This document shows positions 49,014 to 57,756 of a stretch of DNA of 60,804 nt, piece after piece. Under the pieces are notes generated by a model, which did not search any database, was not told the origin of the DNA, and worked only from the letters and a program-made list of their open reading frames with translations. The stretch is from Bradyrhizobium sp. AUGA SZCCT0283 (GTDB lineage: Bacteria; Pseudomonadota; Alphaproteobacteria; Rhizobiales; Xanthobacteraceae), in NCBI RefSeq assembly GCF_018130385.1, contig NZ_JAFCLU010000036.1:1-60804 (forward strand). The letters run 5' to 3'. The position numbers and the translations under genes were made by a program. Every line of letters begins with the position of its first letter. The stretch's first letter is position 1.

Positions 49014-49934
49014 TCATCCGTACTTTGACAGCATCTCCTGGAGCATTGCCTCAACCGAATGCGGCGAAATCCCAAGTTCAACGAAGCCAGGCATCTCCGG
49101 CGACGACACGGTATCGATCTCCATCAGCTCCACCTGATTACGCGTGAGAAGTGGGTCCGGGAGTATTTCGGAAGCCCATGCCAGTGCGCGCCAAACGACA
49201 AACGGGATTGGAATGAGGATGGGCGCAAGGCCGGCTTGGCGCGCGACGACTCCGACAAATTCCTCGTAAGAGTAGGCGCGAGGGCCACCACACTCGAAGA
49301 TCCCCGGTTGCGCCTCGGCTCGCTCGATGATCCGAGCAATCGCCTCCGCCACATCTTCCACATACACTGGCTGCAGTCTCATCAAGCCGCGGCCGAACAT
49401 CGGATAGATTGGGAGCCGGCGGAGAAGGTTGAGAATGGTGATGAGAAACGCATCGTCCGGTCCGAACATGACGGCCGGTCGGATGATATGTGCGTCGGCG
49501 AAAGCAGCCGCGACCACGAGTTCACCTTCACCGCGCGTTCGGATGTACCGTGATTGAGACGCGGGGTCGGCGCCGATTCCTGAAATGTGAACGAGCCGTT
49601 TGACTCCGGCCCGGTGCGCTTGGGCCGCTACACGTTCGGCGGACTCGACATGTACGGAATGAAACGTCTCCTGCCCGTGTTCGACGTAAAGGCTGACCGT
49701 GTTTACAACGGCGTAAGCGCCGGCAAGCGCATCCGCGACAGACCGTTCGTCGTGAATATCGGCGTAGACGGATCGAAGTTGCGGATCATCACGTCCAAGC
49801 TGACTGTGCCCCCGATCGGGATGCCTTGACGCGATCCGGACTGGAAATTCGCGATCGCGCAGATGCCGCACGATGCGGCGGCCGAGAAAACCGGCTCCGC
49901 CGAACACGGTAACGATGCGACCGTTCGTTGCCAT
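49014..49934 (-). CDS. NDUFA9-like NAD(P)-binding SDR protein
   Basis: 306 residues, an atypical short-chain dehydrogenase with the Rossmann motif VTVFGGAGFLGRRIVRHL and the family segments HISGIGADPASQSRYIRTRG and IIRPAVMFGPDD. Homologues in alphaproteobacteria are related to the complex I accessory protein NDUFA9 and bind NADPH without obvious catalysis. ATG 49934 is nearest the Rossmann fold; an upstream ATG at 49964 is possible. Confidence 0.83.
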   Translation of the reverse strand: MATNGRIVTVFGGAGFLGRRIVRHLRDREFPVRIASRHPDRGHSQLGRDDPQLRSVYADIHDERSVADALAGAYAVVNTVSLYVEHGQETFHSVHVESAERVAAQAHRAGVKRLVHISGIGADPASQSRYIRTRGEGELVVAAAFADAHIIRPAVMFGPDDAFLITILNLLRRLPIYPMFGRGLMRLQPVYVEDVAEAIARIIERAEAQPGIFECGGPRAYSYEEFVGVVARQAGLAPILIPIPFVVWRALAWASEILPDPLLTRNQVELMEIDTVSSPEMPGFVELGISPHSVEAMLQEMLSKYG

Positions 49935-50060
49935 CCTTGATCTTTGCTCGAGAGACAGCAGCATAGCCCGAGCCGAAGCTGATGTCAGGGTGATGGCCGT
50001 GCGTCTCGGCAAGTTCGCCGACTTCCTGATCAAGGTCGAGCGCTTTGCCGCTTCGATCCG

Positions 50061-50429
50061 CTATTGGACGGAAACCGGAAGCAAAGGCTGAGCGAAACTG
50101 AGTTCGTGGCCGTCGGGGTCAACTAAGTGGAAGAAGCGCTCATCCCATTCGGCATCGTGGGGCACGGTAGCTGGCTCGTATCCCGCTGCGAGGGCACGGT
50201 CGTAAAGTGCGTCAACATCGGCAACGTAGAAGATTACCCGCCCCCACCAGGACCAGCGCCGCTCGGTAGGCTGGGTGATGAGGTTGAGATAGCTTGTTCC
50301 CGCTCGAAAGCTGGTGAATGACCGATCTTCGCCGCCATGCAGGACCTCAAACCCCAGCGTCCGGTAGAATCGGACGGCTCGTGGCATTTCGTGGGTGCCG
50401 AGTGTGACCGCGCTGATCCCCTCGATCAT
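50061..50429 (-). CDS. VOC/glyoxalase-fold protein
   Basis: 122 residues of the vicinal oxygen chelate superfamily: VTLGTHEMPRAVRFYRTLGF at the start, VIFYVADVDALYDRALAAGY in the middle, and a C-terminal LVDPDGHELSFAQPL. The possible metal ligands are an N-terminal His (GTHEM) and the Glu near the end. The substrate is unknown; related proteins include bleomycin-resistance-like and glyoxalase proteins. Confidence 0.85.
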   Translation of the reverse strand: MIEGISAVTLGTHEMPRAVRFYRTLGFEVLHGGEDRSFTSFRAGTSYLNLITQPTERRWSWWGRVIFYVADVDALYDRALAAGYEPATVPHDAEWDERFFHLVDPDGHELSFAQPLLPVSVQ

Positions 50430-50676
50430 GGACAGAACTCTCCCGTTTCATTTCCCCGCGCCGTTGCCACAGGACCCAGACTGGCACCTGGCGGCGGACG
50501 CCCACCGCATCGGGCGGGAGCTTCCGGTTTCGCAATTTCCGCGGGGCGCTTACCTTCCTTCTAAATATCTGCGGATTAACTCGCGTTAGAGATCCCTCAG
50601 GCGCAATCACCGCTCAGCCTACTAGGCATTACCGGTGACAGAGAGTGTTGCGCTCCCGCCTTTCGAGGGGAGCATC

Positions 50677-50925
50677 ATGCCCCAATCTCAACGCCTCTCG
50701 TCCGTCATTCCATTCGCTGCAATTGAGCGCCCTGCCTGTCCGAAGTGCAAGGCCCAGATGATGCTCGTTAGCATCGAGCCAGCACGCACCCGGAGCGTCG
50801 ACTTGCAAACGTTTGAATGCGCTGTCTGCAATCAGGTACTTACGAACTTTGCCGCGTTTGAAGACCCCACGAAGTCCAAGGGCCTTGGACGCTGGGTTCA
50901 AGGCGATTTGCACCCATCGAAGTAA
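50677..50925 (+). CDS. Small zinc-ribbon-like protein
   Basis: 82 residues with two CxxC pairs (ACPKCKAQM and FECAVCNQV) about 30 residues apart, forming a likely zinc ribbon. GGGGAGC precedes ATG 50677, which is favoured over the longer frame at 50635. Similar small proteins are common in Bradyrhizobium and have no assigned role. Confidence 0.68.
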   Translation: MPQSQRLSSVIPFAAIERPACPKCKAQMMLVSIEPARTRSVDLQTFECAVCNQVLTNFAAFEDPTKSKGLGRWVQGDLHPSK

Positions 50926-51303
50926 GGCGGGTCGGGCGGCGCGGGACTAGTCTAGCTCGCGCCCTCGTGGTCAGATCTCCTCGGTTTCAGCCTCCGGCTG
51001 GCTGCAGTAGGCGTCTCGGAGCCACAGGCGATTGAGGGGGACCGTTCGCGCCAAACGCGCGCGAGCCGCCGGGCTTCCCCAGCGGCTCAAGCGTTGCGTA
51101 GCGATGTGTTGCGACGCGCAGCGTCGCGTGGCGGAACGTTGCGATGCGCCGAGGCGCGTCGCGTTGCCTACCGTGATGTCGATAAGTCCTACGCGTCTCA
51201 TCGACGACCCCAACATGGTGCAGTCGCGAAGCGACTTCAAGACAGCGCTGCTGCCATAAAACGTGCGCCATCTGTTTGTGATGCCATCTCTTTATGATCG
51301 TGC
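50926..51303. other. Intergenic with GC-rich imperfect repeat
   Basis: No gene. Between about 51090 and 51175 the sequence is a run of imperfect GTTGCGAnGCGCnGnGTCGCG-like units, with strong local secondary structure potential. Confidence 0.45.
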
Positions 51304-51661
51304 CTAGGAGCGCGGCCTCGTGGCGATGCGCGAGATAATAGGCGACACGAATTTCGGTTCGAGCATGGGATCGAGCTTGAGGGCCAGCTCGAGCGATTCG
51401 GTCGCTCCGCCGACCTCGCCCGAGAAGGACTGCACCGACCCCCATACCGCTAGGTTACTGGCGTCGCTCGGGTTGATTTCAATCGCCCGCTTCACCGCGT
51501 CCTTCGCTTGATCGTACTCGGTGCGCGAAAGAAGAATACAGCCGAGTGCACGGTATCCGTCGGGCTCGTTGGGGGCCAGCGCGATCGCGAATTCCGTCCA
51601 GCCCAGAACCGCCATAATCGCGATGGAAATTCTACGCGCAATTTCAGCGTCTGAGTTTTCA
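51304..51661 (-). pseudogene. TPR-protein fragment (adenylate cyclase-type)
   Basis: Frame reads LGWTEFAIALAPNEPDGYRA, YDQAKDAVKRAIEINPSDAS and GGATESLELALKLDPMLEPK, i.e. TPR units as found at the C-terminus of cyclase/TolB-type proteins. It then shifts frame (VAYYLAHRHEAAL in another frame). Both ends of the parent gene are missing. Confidence 0.65.
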
Positions 51662-51850
51662 CACAGCCTGGGGACTTAGGAGACATCGTGGAAGCCCGGT
51701 ATCGCTCCGGGTCGATGTCCCGCCGTCAAACACGACGCCCGCCAGGTGGTTTTCCTCCTTGAAACTAGGGGCCTGCTCCGACGTTATCGTTGGAAACGTG
51801 GTATTCCTGCAAAACAGTAAGCGCTTTTTGATCTCCGACTGGCAGCGGCA

Positions 51851-53278
51851 ATGTCCTCGTCCGATGGTACAAATGAGACCAGTGACGCAGCCCGCCGACA
51901 GCGGAGAAGGAGCAATACCTTACTGCTGGTCTTGGCGGTTGGATTTCTTATTTTTGGCGGCGCAGCGGGCGCACTGTATTATGCGTTGCAGCCGGTCACT
52001 CTCCGGATTGCCGTCGGACCGCCGGGAAGCGACGATCAGAAAGTGATTCAGGCGATGTCCGAGGCCTTCGCCAGCGAAAGTAGGACGATCAGGCTGTCTC
52101 CGATCAGGACCGACGGCGCGGTCGAAGCCCTCGCCCTGCTTGGTGCTGGCAAGGCCGACGTTGCAGTCGGTCGTGGCGATCTGGAGATGCCGGCCGACGC
52201 GCAGACCGTCGCCATCGTGCGCAACAACTTCGTTGTGCTGTGGTCGCCTTCCGGACTTGCGGGCAAGAGCTCCAAAAGAAAGCCCGCGCCGAAAATCAAG
52301 GAGATCGCCGATCTCGCAGGGCACAGGGTCGGCGTGATCGGCCGGACGCCGGCGAACGCCGCGTTGCTGCGGGTCATCCTGAACGCCTCCGGCGTGGAGG
52401 CGGACAAGGTCGCGGTTACGCAATTTGGCACGGACCAAATCGAGGATCTGGCGCGCGACCCGACCCTCGATGCATTCATGGCGGTCGGTCCGCTCGACAG
52501 CAAAATCACCTCCGATGCCATCGCCGCGACGGCCCGCGCGCGAGGCGAGCCGAAGTTTCTCGCGATCGAGGCATCGGAAGCCATCGCCCTGAAGCACCCG
52601 CGTTATGAATCCGAGGAAATTCCACCCAGCGTCTTCAATGCGAATCCGGCCTGGCCGGATGACAAGGTCGAGACGGTCAGCGTCAGCCACCTGATCGTGG
52701 CGCGAAAGGCTTTGTCTGAAACGACGGTCGCAGCATTCTTCCGGCAACTATTCGCCATCCGTCAGGCGATTGCCCGGCAAGTGCCTCGCGCTGCGCACAT
52801 CACCAAGCCGGACACCGAGAAAAACGCCGAGCTGCCGGTACATCGCGGAGCCGCAGCCGTCATCGACGGCACCGAACGCACCTTCCTTGACAGGTACGGC
52901 GATTACTTCTGGTTTGCGCTCCTGCTTCTCTCCGGGGTCGGTTCGGCCGGCGCCTGGCTGCGTCACTATTTGAATCGGGATGAAAGGGGCGAAAACACCA
53001 GCCATCGCAAGAGAATCCTGGCCATGGTTTCCACCGCACGCACCGCGGAATCCAACCAGGAGCTGCTGGCGATGCAGCGCGAGGTCGACGCCATCATCGG
53101 TGAAACGCTCGAATGCTACGATGACGGCGCCATCGAGGAAGAGGAACTGGCGGCCTTTGGTCTGGTGCTCGAACTGTTCAATCACGCCACGGTTGAGAGG
53201 CGCGCGGCACTGCAAGCGAGCAACCTCGAACCGGCTCGCGGCGCGGCGGGAGGCCACAGCTTCACGTCTCGACGATGA
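51851..53278 (+). CDS. TAXI-family TRAP substrate-binding protein
   Basis: 475 residues: N-terminal membrane segment (TLLLVLAVGFLIFGGAAGAL), a TAXI periplasmic-binding domain (VTLRIAVGPPGSDDQKVIQA, GKADVAVGRGD, DLAGHRVGVIG), then a second membrane helix (YFWFALLLLSGVGSAGAWL) and a cytoplasmic helical tail. A receptor with a transmembrane tail is unlike classical soluble TRAP receptors and may signal or tether. No TRAP permease (DctM/DctQ) is adjacent. Confidence 0.83.
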   Translation: MSSSDGTNETSDAARRQRRRSNTLLLVLAVGFLIFGGAAGALYYALQPVTLRIAVGPPGSDDQKVIQAMSEAFASESRTIRLSPIRTDGAVEALALLGAGKADVAVGRGDLEMPADAQTVAIVRNNFVVLWSPSGLAGKSSKRKPAPKIKEIADLAGHRVGVIGRTPANAALLRVILNASGVEADKVAVTQFGTDQIEDLARDPTLDAFMAVGPLDSKITSDAIAATARARGEPKFLAIEASEAIALKHPRYESEEIPPSVFNANPAWPDDKVETVSVSHLIVARKALSETTVAAFFRQLFAIRQAIARQVPRAAHITKPDTEKNAELPVHRGAAAVIDGTERTFLDRYGDYFWFALLLLSGVGSAGAWLRHYLNRDERGENTSHRKRILAMVSTARTAESNQELLAMQREVDAIIGETLECYDDGAIEEEELAAFGLVLELFNHATVERRAALQASNLEPARGAAGGHSFTSRR

Positions 53279-53285
53279 CGCAGCT

Positions 53286-53429
53286 GTGAAGCCTGCGATT
53301 GGCGCCAGGCGGGTTCGTTTGACCCGCCGGCAGCAGCTTGGATCGTTGAATCGTCACGTCGAACGGGTCTTTAATCCCGAACGCAAAAGTCATCGTTGGG
53401 GCAAGCACAAGCTGAAGAGAGACCAATGA
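53286..53429 (+). CDS. Possible small basic peptide
   Basis: 47 codons from GTG 53286, rich in Arg and Lys (RRVRLTRRQQLGSLNRHVER, KSHRWGKHKLKRDQ). Eight bases after the TAXI stop. No clear ribosome site, so only a tentative gene. Confidence 0.28.
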   Translation: MKPAIGARRVRLTRRQQLGSLNRHVERVFNPERKSHRWGKHKLKRDQ

Positions 53430-53542
53430 CTCCTAGAGCATGGCAAAGGGCCGCCGATGCGGGTTCGGTTCGCGGGGCGCGTGGTGCCGGTCAATCGACG
53501 CCAGCGTAGGCCGGCGGGCCAATTGCCATTTTTTCCCGAATT

Positions 53543-53558
53543 CGTGAACTAGATCACA
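53543..53558. promoter_or_regulatory. Crp-like box
   Basis: CGTGA-ACTAGA-TCACA, one mismatch from TGTGA-N6-TCACA, 53 bp before ATG 53611. Confidence 0.35.
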
Positions 53559-53610
53559 GCACCTTGCCTGGGCCCGTCGGAAAATGCAGGGGCGCGGGAG
53601 GGCTTAAGTC

Positions 53611-53835
53611 ATGACCGAACCTGCGAAGCGCATACCGAAGTGGCTCAGGCTCGACATTGCGGTCCTTGTAGTCGGAGCGGTTATCATCCTCGCTGCCGCC
53701 CTGTGGTTAGAGCCCACCAGGGACGGCATTGTCCAGCGCGTGGCCCAGAGCGCTCAGTCAACAGGCCAGCAGCTATGGCAGTACGTGACCGAGCGCAAGA
53801 AGCCAGTCGTGCCAAAGCTGAAAGCTCCACTTTAG
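53611..53835 (+). CDS. Small single-helix membrane protein
   Basis: 74 residues with one membrane helix (LDIAVLVVGAVIILAAALWL) and an amphipathic, Gln-rich periplasmic or cytoplasmic tail. GGGAGGG precedes the ATG by eight bases. A Crp-like box lies upstream. No family recognised. Confidence 0.62.
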   Translation: MTEPAKRIPKWLRLDIAVLVVGAVIILAAALWLEPTRDGIVQRVAQSAQSTGQQLWQYVTERKKPVVPKLKAPL

Positions 53836-53867
53836 GACGCGGGACCGAAGCCCGCGCCCCGGAAACT

Positions 53868-54101
53868 CTAAAGCGGCAGAGATCCTTGTCCCTCAGCCCA
53901 ATCGATGATCTCGAACACCATGCCCCGTCTAAGCATTTCGGATTCCAAGTCCGCTGCGTGTTTCTTCCATTCTGGCGTATCGCGGACCTTGAACATGGGT
54001 TCGCCGCCCTGGCGTTCGGCCGCGTCATCGGCAGCCAAAGCACCACGGACGGCAGCGTACATCATCGTGAGGCTGTCATTCGTGAAGGCCTGATAGTTCA
54101 T
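53868..54101 (-). CDS. Small hypothetical protein
   Basis: 77 residues, start fixed by AGGAGAG before ATG 54101 (MNYQAFTNDSLTMMYAAVRG). Acidic, soluble, with HAADLESEMLRRGM helices. It belongs to a short cytoplasmic family frequent in Bradyrhizobium genomes; no function known. Confidence 0.65.
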   Translation of the reverse strand: MNYQAFTNDSLTMMYAAVRGALAADDAAERQGGEPMFKVRDTPEWKKHAADLESEMLRRGMVFEIIDWAEGQGSLPL

Positions 54102-54276
54102 CGGGGCTCTCCTACGAAAAAGCCGACGCTGAATTCCCTAGCGACGGCCTTAAGGTCACGATCAGGGTGACCTCAGACGATTAATCCGCAGCTTGGCAAG
54201 CTTCTTGCGATCAATAACCTAAGGGCATTTGGAGCCGATCCGTTGTGTCGAAACAAGCCATTTTTGGAGAACGCCA

Positions 54277-54546
54277 GTGAACAAGCTGCGTCATTCAGGG
54301 ATTACCACTTCAAGACAAGCCGCCGTGATCAGGTCCATGGTCGAGGATCTCAAGCAAACGATCCAGGTCCTACGTATCGACATTTGCACCAAGGAGGATC
54401 GCGTGCGGATTTTCGATAAGGCTGACCCGCTCTATTCGGTCCTGGCAAGGACGCTGACGTCCCGGCGCGACAACCTGATCGTCACGGTCGCCGACCTTGA
54501 GAAACGCCTCTACACTACCACTCAGCAAATCTCCGAGGCGGCCTGA
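54277..54546 (+). CDS. Small helical hypothetical protein
   Basis: 89 residues from GTG 54277, preceded by GGAG. Almost entirely helical (MVEDLKQTIQVLRIDICTKE, LIVTVADLEKRLYTTTQQIS), likely a coiled-coil dimer. Alphaproteobacterial relatives are unannotated. No promoter element seen. Confidence 0.62.
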   Translation: MNKLRHSGITTSRQAAVIRSMVEDLKQTIQVLRIDICTKEDRVRIFDKADPLYSVLARTLTSRRDNLIVTVADLEKRLYTTTQQISEAA

Positions 54547-54687
54547 TAGCGTTGGACTTTGGATAGGCCTACCGTGACTTAGAACGGCTCGCACATGCGT
54601 TTTGATGGGTGCGGCAATCACACGAGAGCCTCAGAGCTGAGGGCCTCAACGTGTCCCTGGACGGCTCTAGGCACCAGCTAGACAGCG

Positions 54688-54849
54688 TCACAGCGTGTCA
54701 GGAGTGCGCGTTGGCGAGGATTTGTCCTCATTGCGCAACTCCTGTTCAGCCAACTGCCAGAATTCAGCTTCCCGATTTTCGGGTCGGCCTGCTTGCTCCC
54801 AGAGTTTATACGCTCGCGCCTCGATCTCTTGTTTGCTCGGTTCGGGCAT
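54688..54849 (-). CDS. DUF2934 protein
   Basis: 53 residues matching DUF2934: EIEARAYKLWEQAGRPENRE followed by EFWQLAEQELR. Start ATG 54849 has GGAG at eight bases. Function unknown; such genes are abundant in Bradyrhizobium and may be stress-related. Confidence 0.75.
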   Translation of the reverse strand: MPEPSKQEIEARAYKLWEQAGRPENREAEFWQLAEQELRNEDKSSPTRTPDTL

Positions 54850-54998
54850 TATGATTGCTCCAGGTTGGAGCACGGTCCCGCCTTTCAGGGGGCTTGGGGA
54901 CTTATCGGCAGGACCGTGCCAGGCCAGCTTGGAGACTGGCCGGCGGATTCAAGTCCACATGAAGGCCGCTAGTTCCTCAGGAAGAATGGCCCACAAGA

Positions 54999-55034
54999 CA
55001 AAGGCCATGCGGGCGTTACACCGCATGGCCTTTG
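54999..55034. terminator. Perfect 14-bp hairpin
   Basis: CAAAGGCCATGCGG and CCGCATGGCCTTTG enclose an 8-base loop. It lies upstream of the DUF2934 gene and before the plus-strand gene at 55229, so no obvious transcript ends here; possibly an orphan terminator or regulatory RNA end. Confidence 0.5.
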
Positions 55035-55228
55035 CCGGGACTGTCCCGCTCCTCGCGAAGATTCCGTCGCCGCTAAGATAATCGCGGACTGGGTGGGACG
55101 TTCCCATCAACCAAAGAAGCACGCGAGCGACGGCCGATCCTTGATCCCGCCTATTGTCGCGCAGAAACCGCGAGCCGCTTCGATTTGTGTCACAACGGAA
55201 CAGACGGGGAGCCGGCGGCTGGGCTTTA

Positions 55229-55585
55229 ATGATTGAGGTCGGCCGACCTCCTCGCTCGCATTGCCGACGTGCCGCAAAGCCGGCTGCACGATTTTTTGCC
55301 GTGGAACTGGACGCCTACCACATCGACGTCCTCCGCTCAGGCGGCATAGCCATGCACGTCAACAAAGTTCATGCCGTCTTCACAATCGGACGCGTCGCAA
55401 ACGACCTCGGCGAAGACGAGGACTGGCTCTGGGGCGTGGCCAACGGAATGGACACAGAGGACGGCGTCATCTGGGTTTATGGCATGGGTGACGACGGCGT
55501 CATGGCGTTCACCGACTTCGGCATCGAAAACCTGATCGAGCTAATCAGAATACACAAGGAAAACCCCGAACCCCTCAAGCGGTGA
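55229..55585 (+). CDS. Conserved hypothetical protein
   Basis: 118 residues if started at ATG 55229; an internal GTG (55302) or ATG (55351) is also possible. The conserved part AYHIDVLRSGGIAMHVNKVH, WVYGMGDDGVMAFTDFGIEN is acidic and probably a compact alpha/beta domain. I recall similar proteins in Bradyrhizobium, function unknown. Confidence 0.6.
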   Translation: MIEVGRPPRSHCRRAAKPAARFFAVELDAYHIDVLRSGGIAMHVNKVHAVFTIGRVANDLGEDEDWLWGVANGMDTEDGVIWVYGMGDDGVMAFTDFGIENLIELIRIHKENPEPLKR

Positions 55586-55722
55586 AATCGGTGGTCCACT
55601 GTCCGCGGCTTAGCTCGGATGGATACACTTCAGGTCAGCTTTGGGCCCAATAACCGACGTCAGCCTGGATGGGCATCACATGTGATCCATTGTACAATGG
55701 TGTCTAGGTTGGATTGTTGGCC

Positions 55723-57489
55723 ATGGTGCAAGAGCGGCCAGTCCGGGTCGAGCGCAGGCTGTCGGCTATATTGGCCGCAGACGTGGCTGGGTACTCGCGT
55801 CTGATGCACAATGACGAAGAGGCCACGCATGCCAAGCTGACAGCGCTCCTCGCGGGCGGCGTCGAGCCGGCAATCGCGGAACACGGCGGCCGCATCGTCA
55901 AGAACACCGGCGACGGGTTCTTGGCAGAGTTTCCGAGCGCGGTCGAAGCGGTTCGAGCTTCTATGCAGTTCCAGACCCGTATTTGTGAACTTACAATCGG
56001 AGACGCTGAAGACAGGCGCCTTCGTTTCCGTATCGGCATTAATATCGGCGACGTGATTGTTGAGCCGCACGACATTTTTGGTGACGGCGTCAATATTGCG
56101 GCACGGCTTGAGGGCATTGCAGAACCGGGCGGTATCTGCATCTCTGCTTCAGCCTACGATCAGGTCCAGGGTAAGATCGCGGCCGAGTTCGTCGATTTGG
56201 GCGAGCAGCGCCTTAAGAATATTGCGCGGCCAGTCCGCGCTTTCAACGTTACGGATCGCGTTACGGCAGCAAGACAAAGACCCGCATTAACCCTCCCCGA
56301 TAAACCGTCGATTGCCGTGCTTCCCTTCCAGAATCTCAGTGCAGATCCGGAACAGGAATATTTCGCTGATGGCGTCGTGGAGGACATCACGATGGCCTTG
56401 TCGCGCTTTCGTTGGCTGTTTGTGATCGCACGCAATTCGAGTTTCACTTACAAAGGCCGGGCCGTGGACGTGAAGCAGATCGGCTGCGAGCTTGGTGTGC
56501 GCTACGTACTCGAAGGCAGCGTGCGCAAGGCCGGAAATCGCATGAGGATCGCGGGTCAGCTTATCGATGCCGAAACCAGGGCACATCTCTGGGCAGACCG
56601 TTTTGAGGGTGCGCTCGAAGATATGTTCGATCTGCAGGACCGTGTAACCGCCAGCGTCGTTGGTGCAATCGCCCCGATGCTGCAGCACGAAGAGATCAAG
56701 CGGGCTAGGCGCAAACCGACCGAGAACCTGGATGCATATGACTATTACCTGCGTGGGCTGGCGACCTTTCATCAGTGGACCAAGGACGCGAACAGCGAAG
56801 CGCTCCAGCTCTTTTGCAAGGCGATCGAGCTCGACCCCGATCTAGCCTCAGCCTATGGCATGGCCGCGTGGTGCTACATGCGGCGCATGGCGAATGGCTG
56901 GATGATCGAGCGCGCGAAAGAGAGCGCGGAAGCGATGCGGCTGGCCCGGAAGGCAGTGCATCTAGGAGCAGACGACCCGGTAGCGCTGTGTATGGGTGGA
57001 TATGCTCTCGCCCATGTAGCCCATGAGTTCGATGACGCCGCGAATTTCATGGATCGGGGGCTGGCGATCAATCCCAACTTGGCTCAAGCTTGGATGCTCA
57101 GTGCTTGGTTGAGAGTTTTTAGAGGTGAGCCGGACCTCGCACTTGATCACGTTGCGCATGCTATGCGTCTAAGCCCGCTCGATCCTTCCCTGTCCGGCAT
57201 GCAAGGAGCCGCGGCTTACGCTCATTTTCTTGCTAGCCGCTATGACGTGGCGGCGTCATGGGCGGAAAAGGCAATGGGCGAGCCAACTTTCTTGCTGGCA
57301 ATTTGCATTTTCGCAGCCAGCAGCGCCCTCGCCGGGCGGCTTGAGCCAGCACATAGAGGTATGGCACGGGCGCTCGAATGTGATCCCGACTTGCACGCCT
57401 CCAATCTCGGAGATTTAGCACCATTTCGCCGAGCGGAGGACCTCGCCATGTTCGCCAAAGGTCTCCGCAAAGCAGGACTTCTCGCGTGA
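55723..57489 (+). CDS. Class III adenylate/guanylate cyclase with TolB-like and TPR domains
   Basis: 588 residues. Cyclase domain at 10-180 with both metal Asp residues (LAADVAGYSRL and NTGDGFLAEF) and GINIGDVIVEP. Next a TolB/FlgO-like segment (SIAVLPFQNLSADPEQEYFA), then TPR repeats (AIELDPDLASAYGMAAWCYM, GLAINPNLAQAWMLSAWLRV). It probably makes cAMP under control of the TPR partner. The TPR fragment at 51304 derives from a relative. No membrane helix. Confidence 0.88.
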   Translation: MVQERPVRVERRLSAILAADVAGYSRLMHNDEEATHAKLTALLAGGVEPAIAEHGGRIVKNTGDGFLAEFPSAVEAVRASMQFQTRICELTIGDAEDRRLRFRIGINIGDVIVEPHDIFGDGVNIAARLEGIAEPGGICISASAYDQVQGKIAAEFVDLGEQRLKNIARPVRAFNVTDRVTAARQRPALTLPDKPSIAVLPFQNLSADPEQEYFADGVVEDITMALSRFRWLFVIARNSSFTYKGRAVDVKQIGCELGVRYVLEGSVRKAGNRMRIAGQLIDAETRAHLWADRFEGALEDMFDLQDRVTASVVGAIAPMLQHEEIKRARRKPTENLDAYDYYLRGLATFHQWTKDANSEALQLFCKAIELDPDLASAYGMAAWCYMRRMANGWMIERAKESAEAMRLARKAVHLGADDPVALCMGGYALAHVAHEFDDAANFMDRGLAINPNLAQAWMLSAWLRVFRGEPDLALDHVAHAMRLSPLDPSLSGMQGAAAYAHFLASRYDVAASWAEKAMGEPTFLLAICIFAASSALAGRLEPAHRGMARALECDPDLHASNLGDLAPFRRAEDLAMFAKGLRKAGLLA

Positions 57490-57641
57490 TGGTGAGGTTG
57501 GTAATCCCGCGGCAAATCGAACGAAATAGGTGGGCCCTCGTATGACACCGATGTCAGGCTTGGGTCAAAGTCGGAAGTTGGCTCGCTTGAACGGCATGTC
57601 CGTTCTACCCTCAACAGCAGACGTCGTCGGACCGCCCCGGC

Positions 57642-57669
57642 ATGTCCGGTTCGTGCCAAGAGCGGACAT
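57642..57669. repeat. Dispersed palindromic repeat, best copy
   Basis: ATGTCCG and CGGACAT arms around GTTCGTGCCAAGAG. Other copies at about 20803, 22273 and 48923. An upstream part at about 57550 (CTTGGGTCAAAGTC) belongs to the same degraded unit. Confidence 0.55.
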
Positions 57670-57756
57670 TCAACCTACCCAATGTGAGCGGGATTATAGT
57701 ACTCTGACCGGTCCTGCGCTAAGATTGAGTGTCTTTCGGGGGAGACCCCACAGGCG

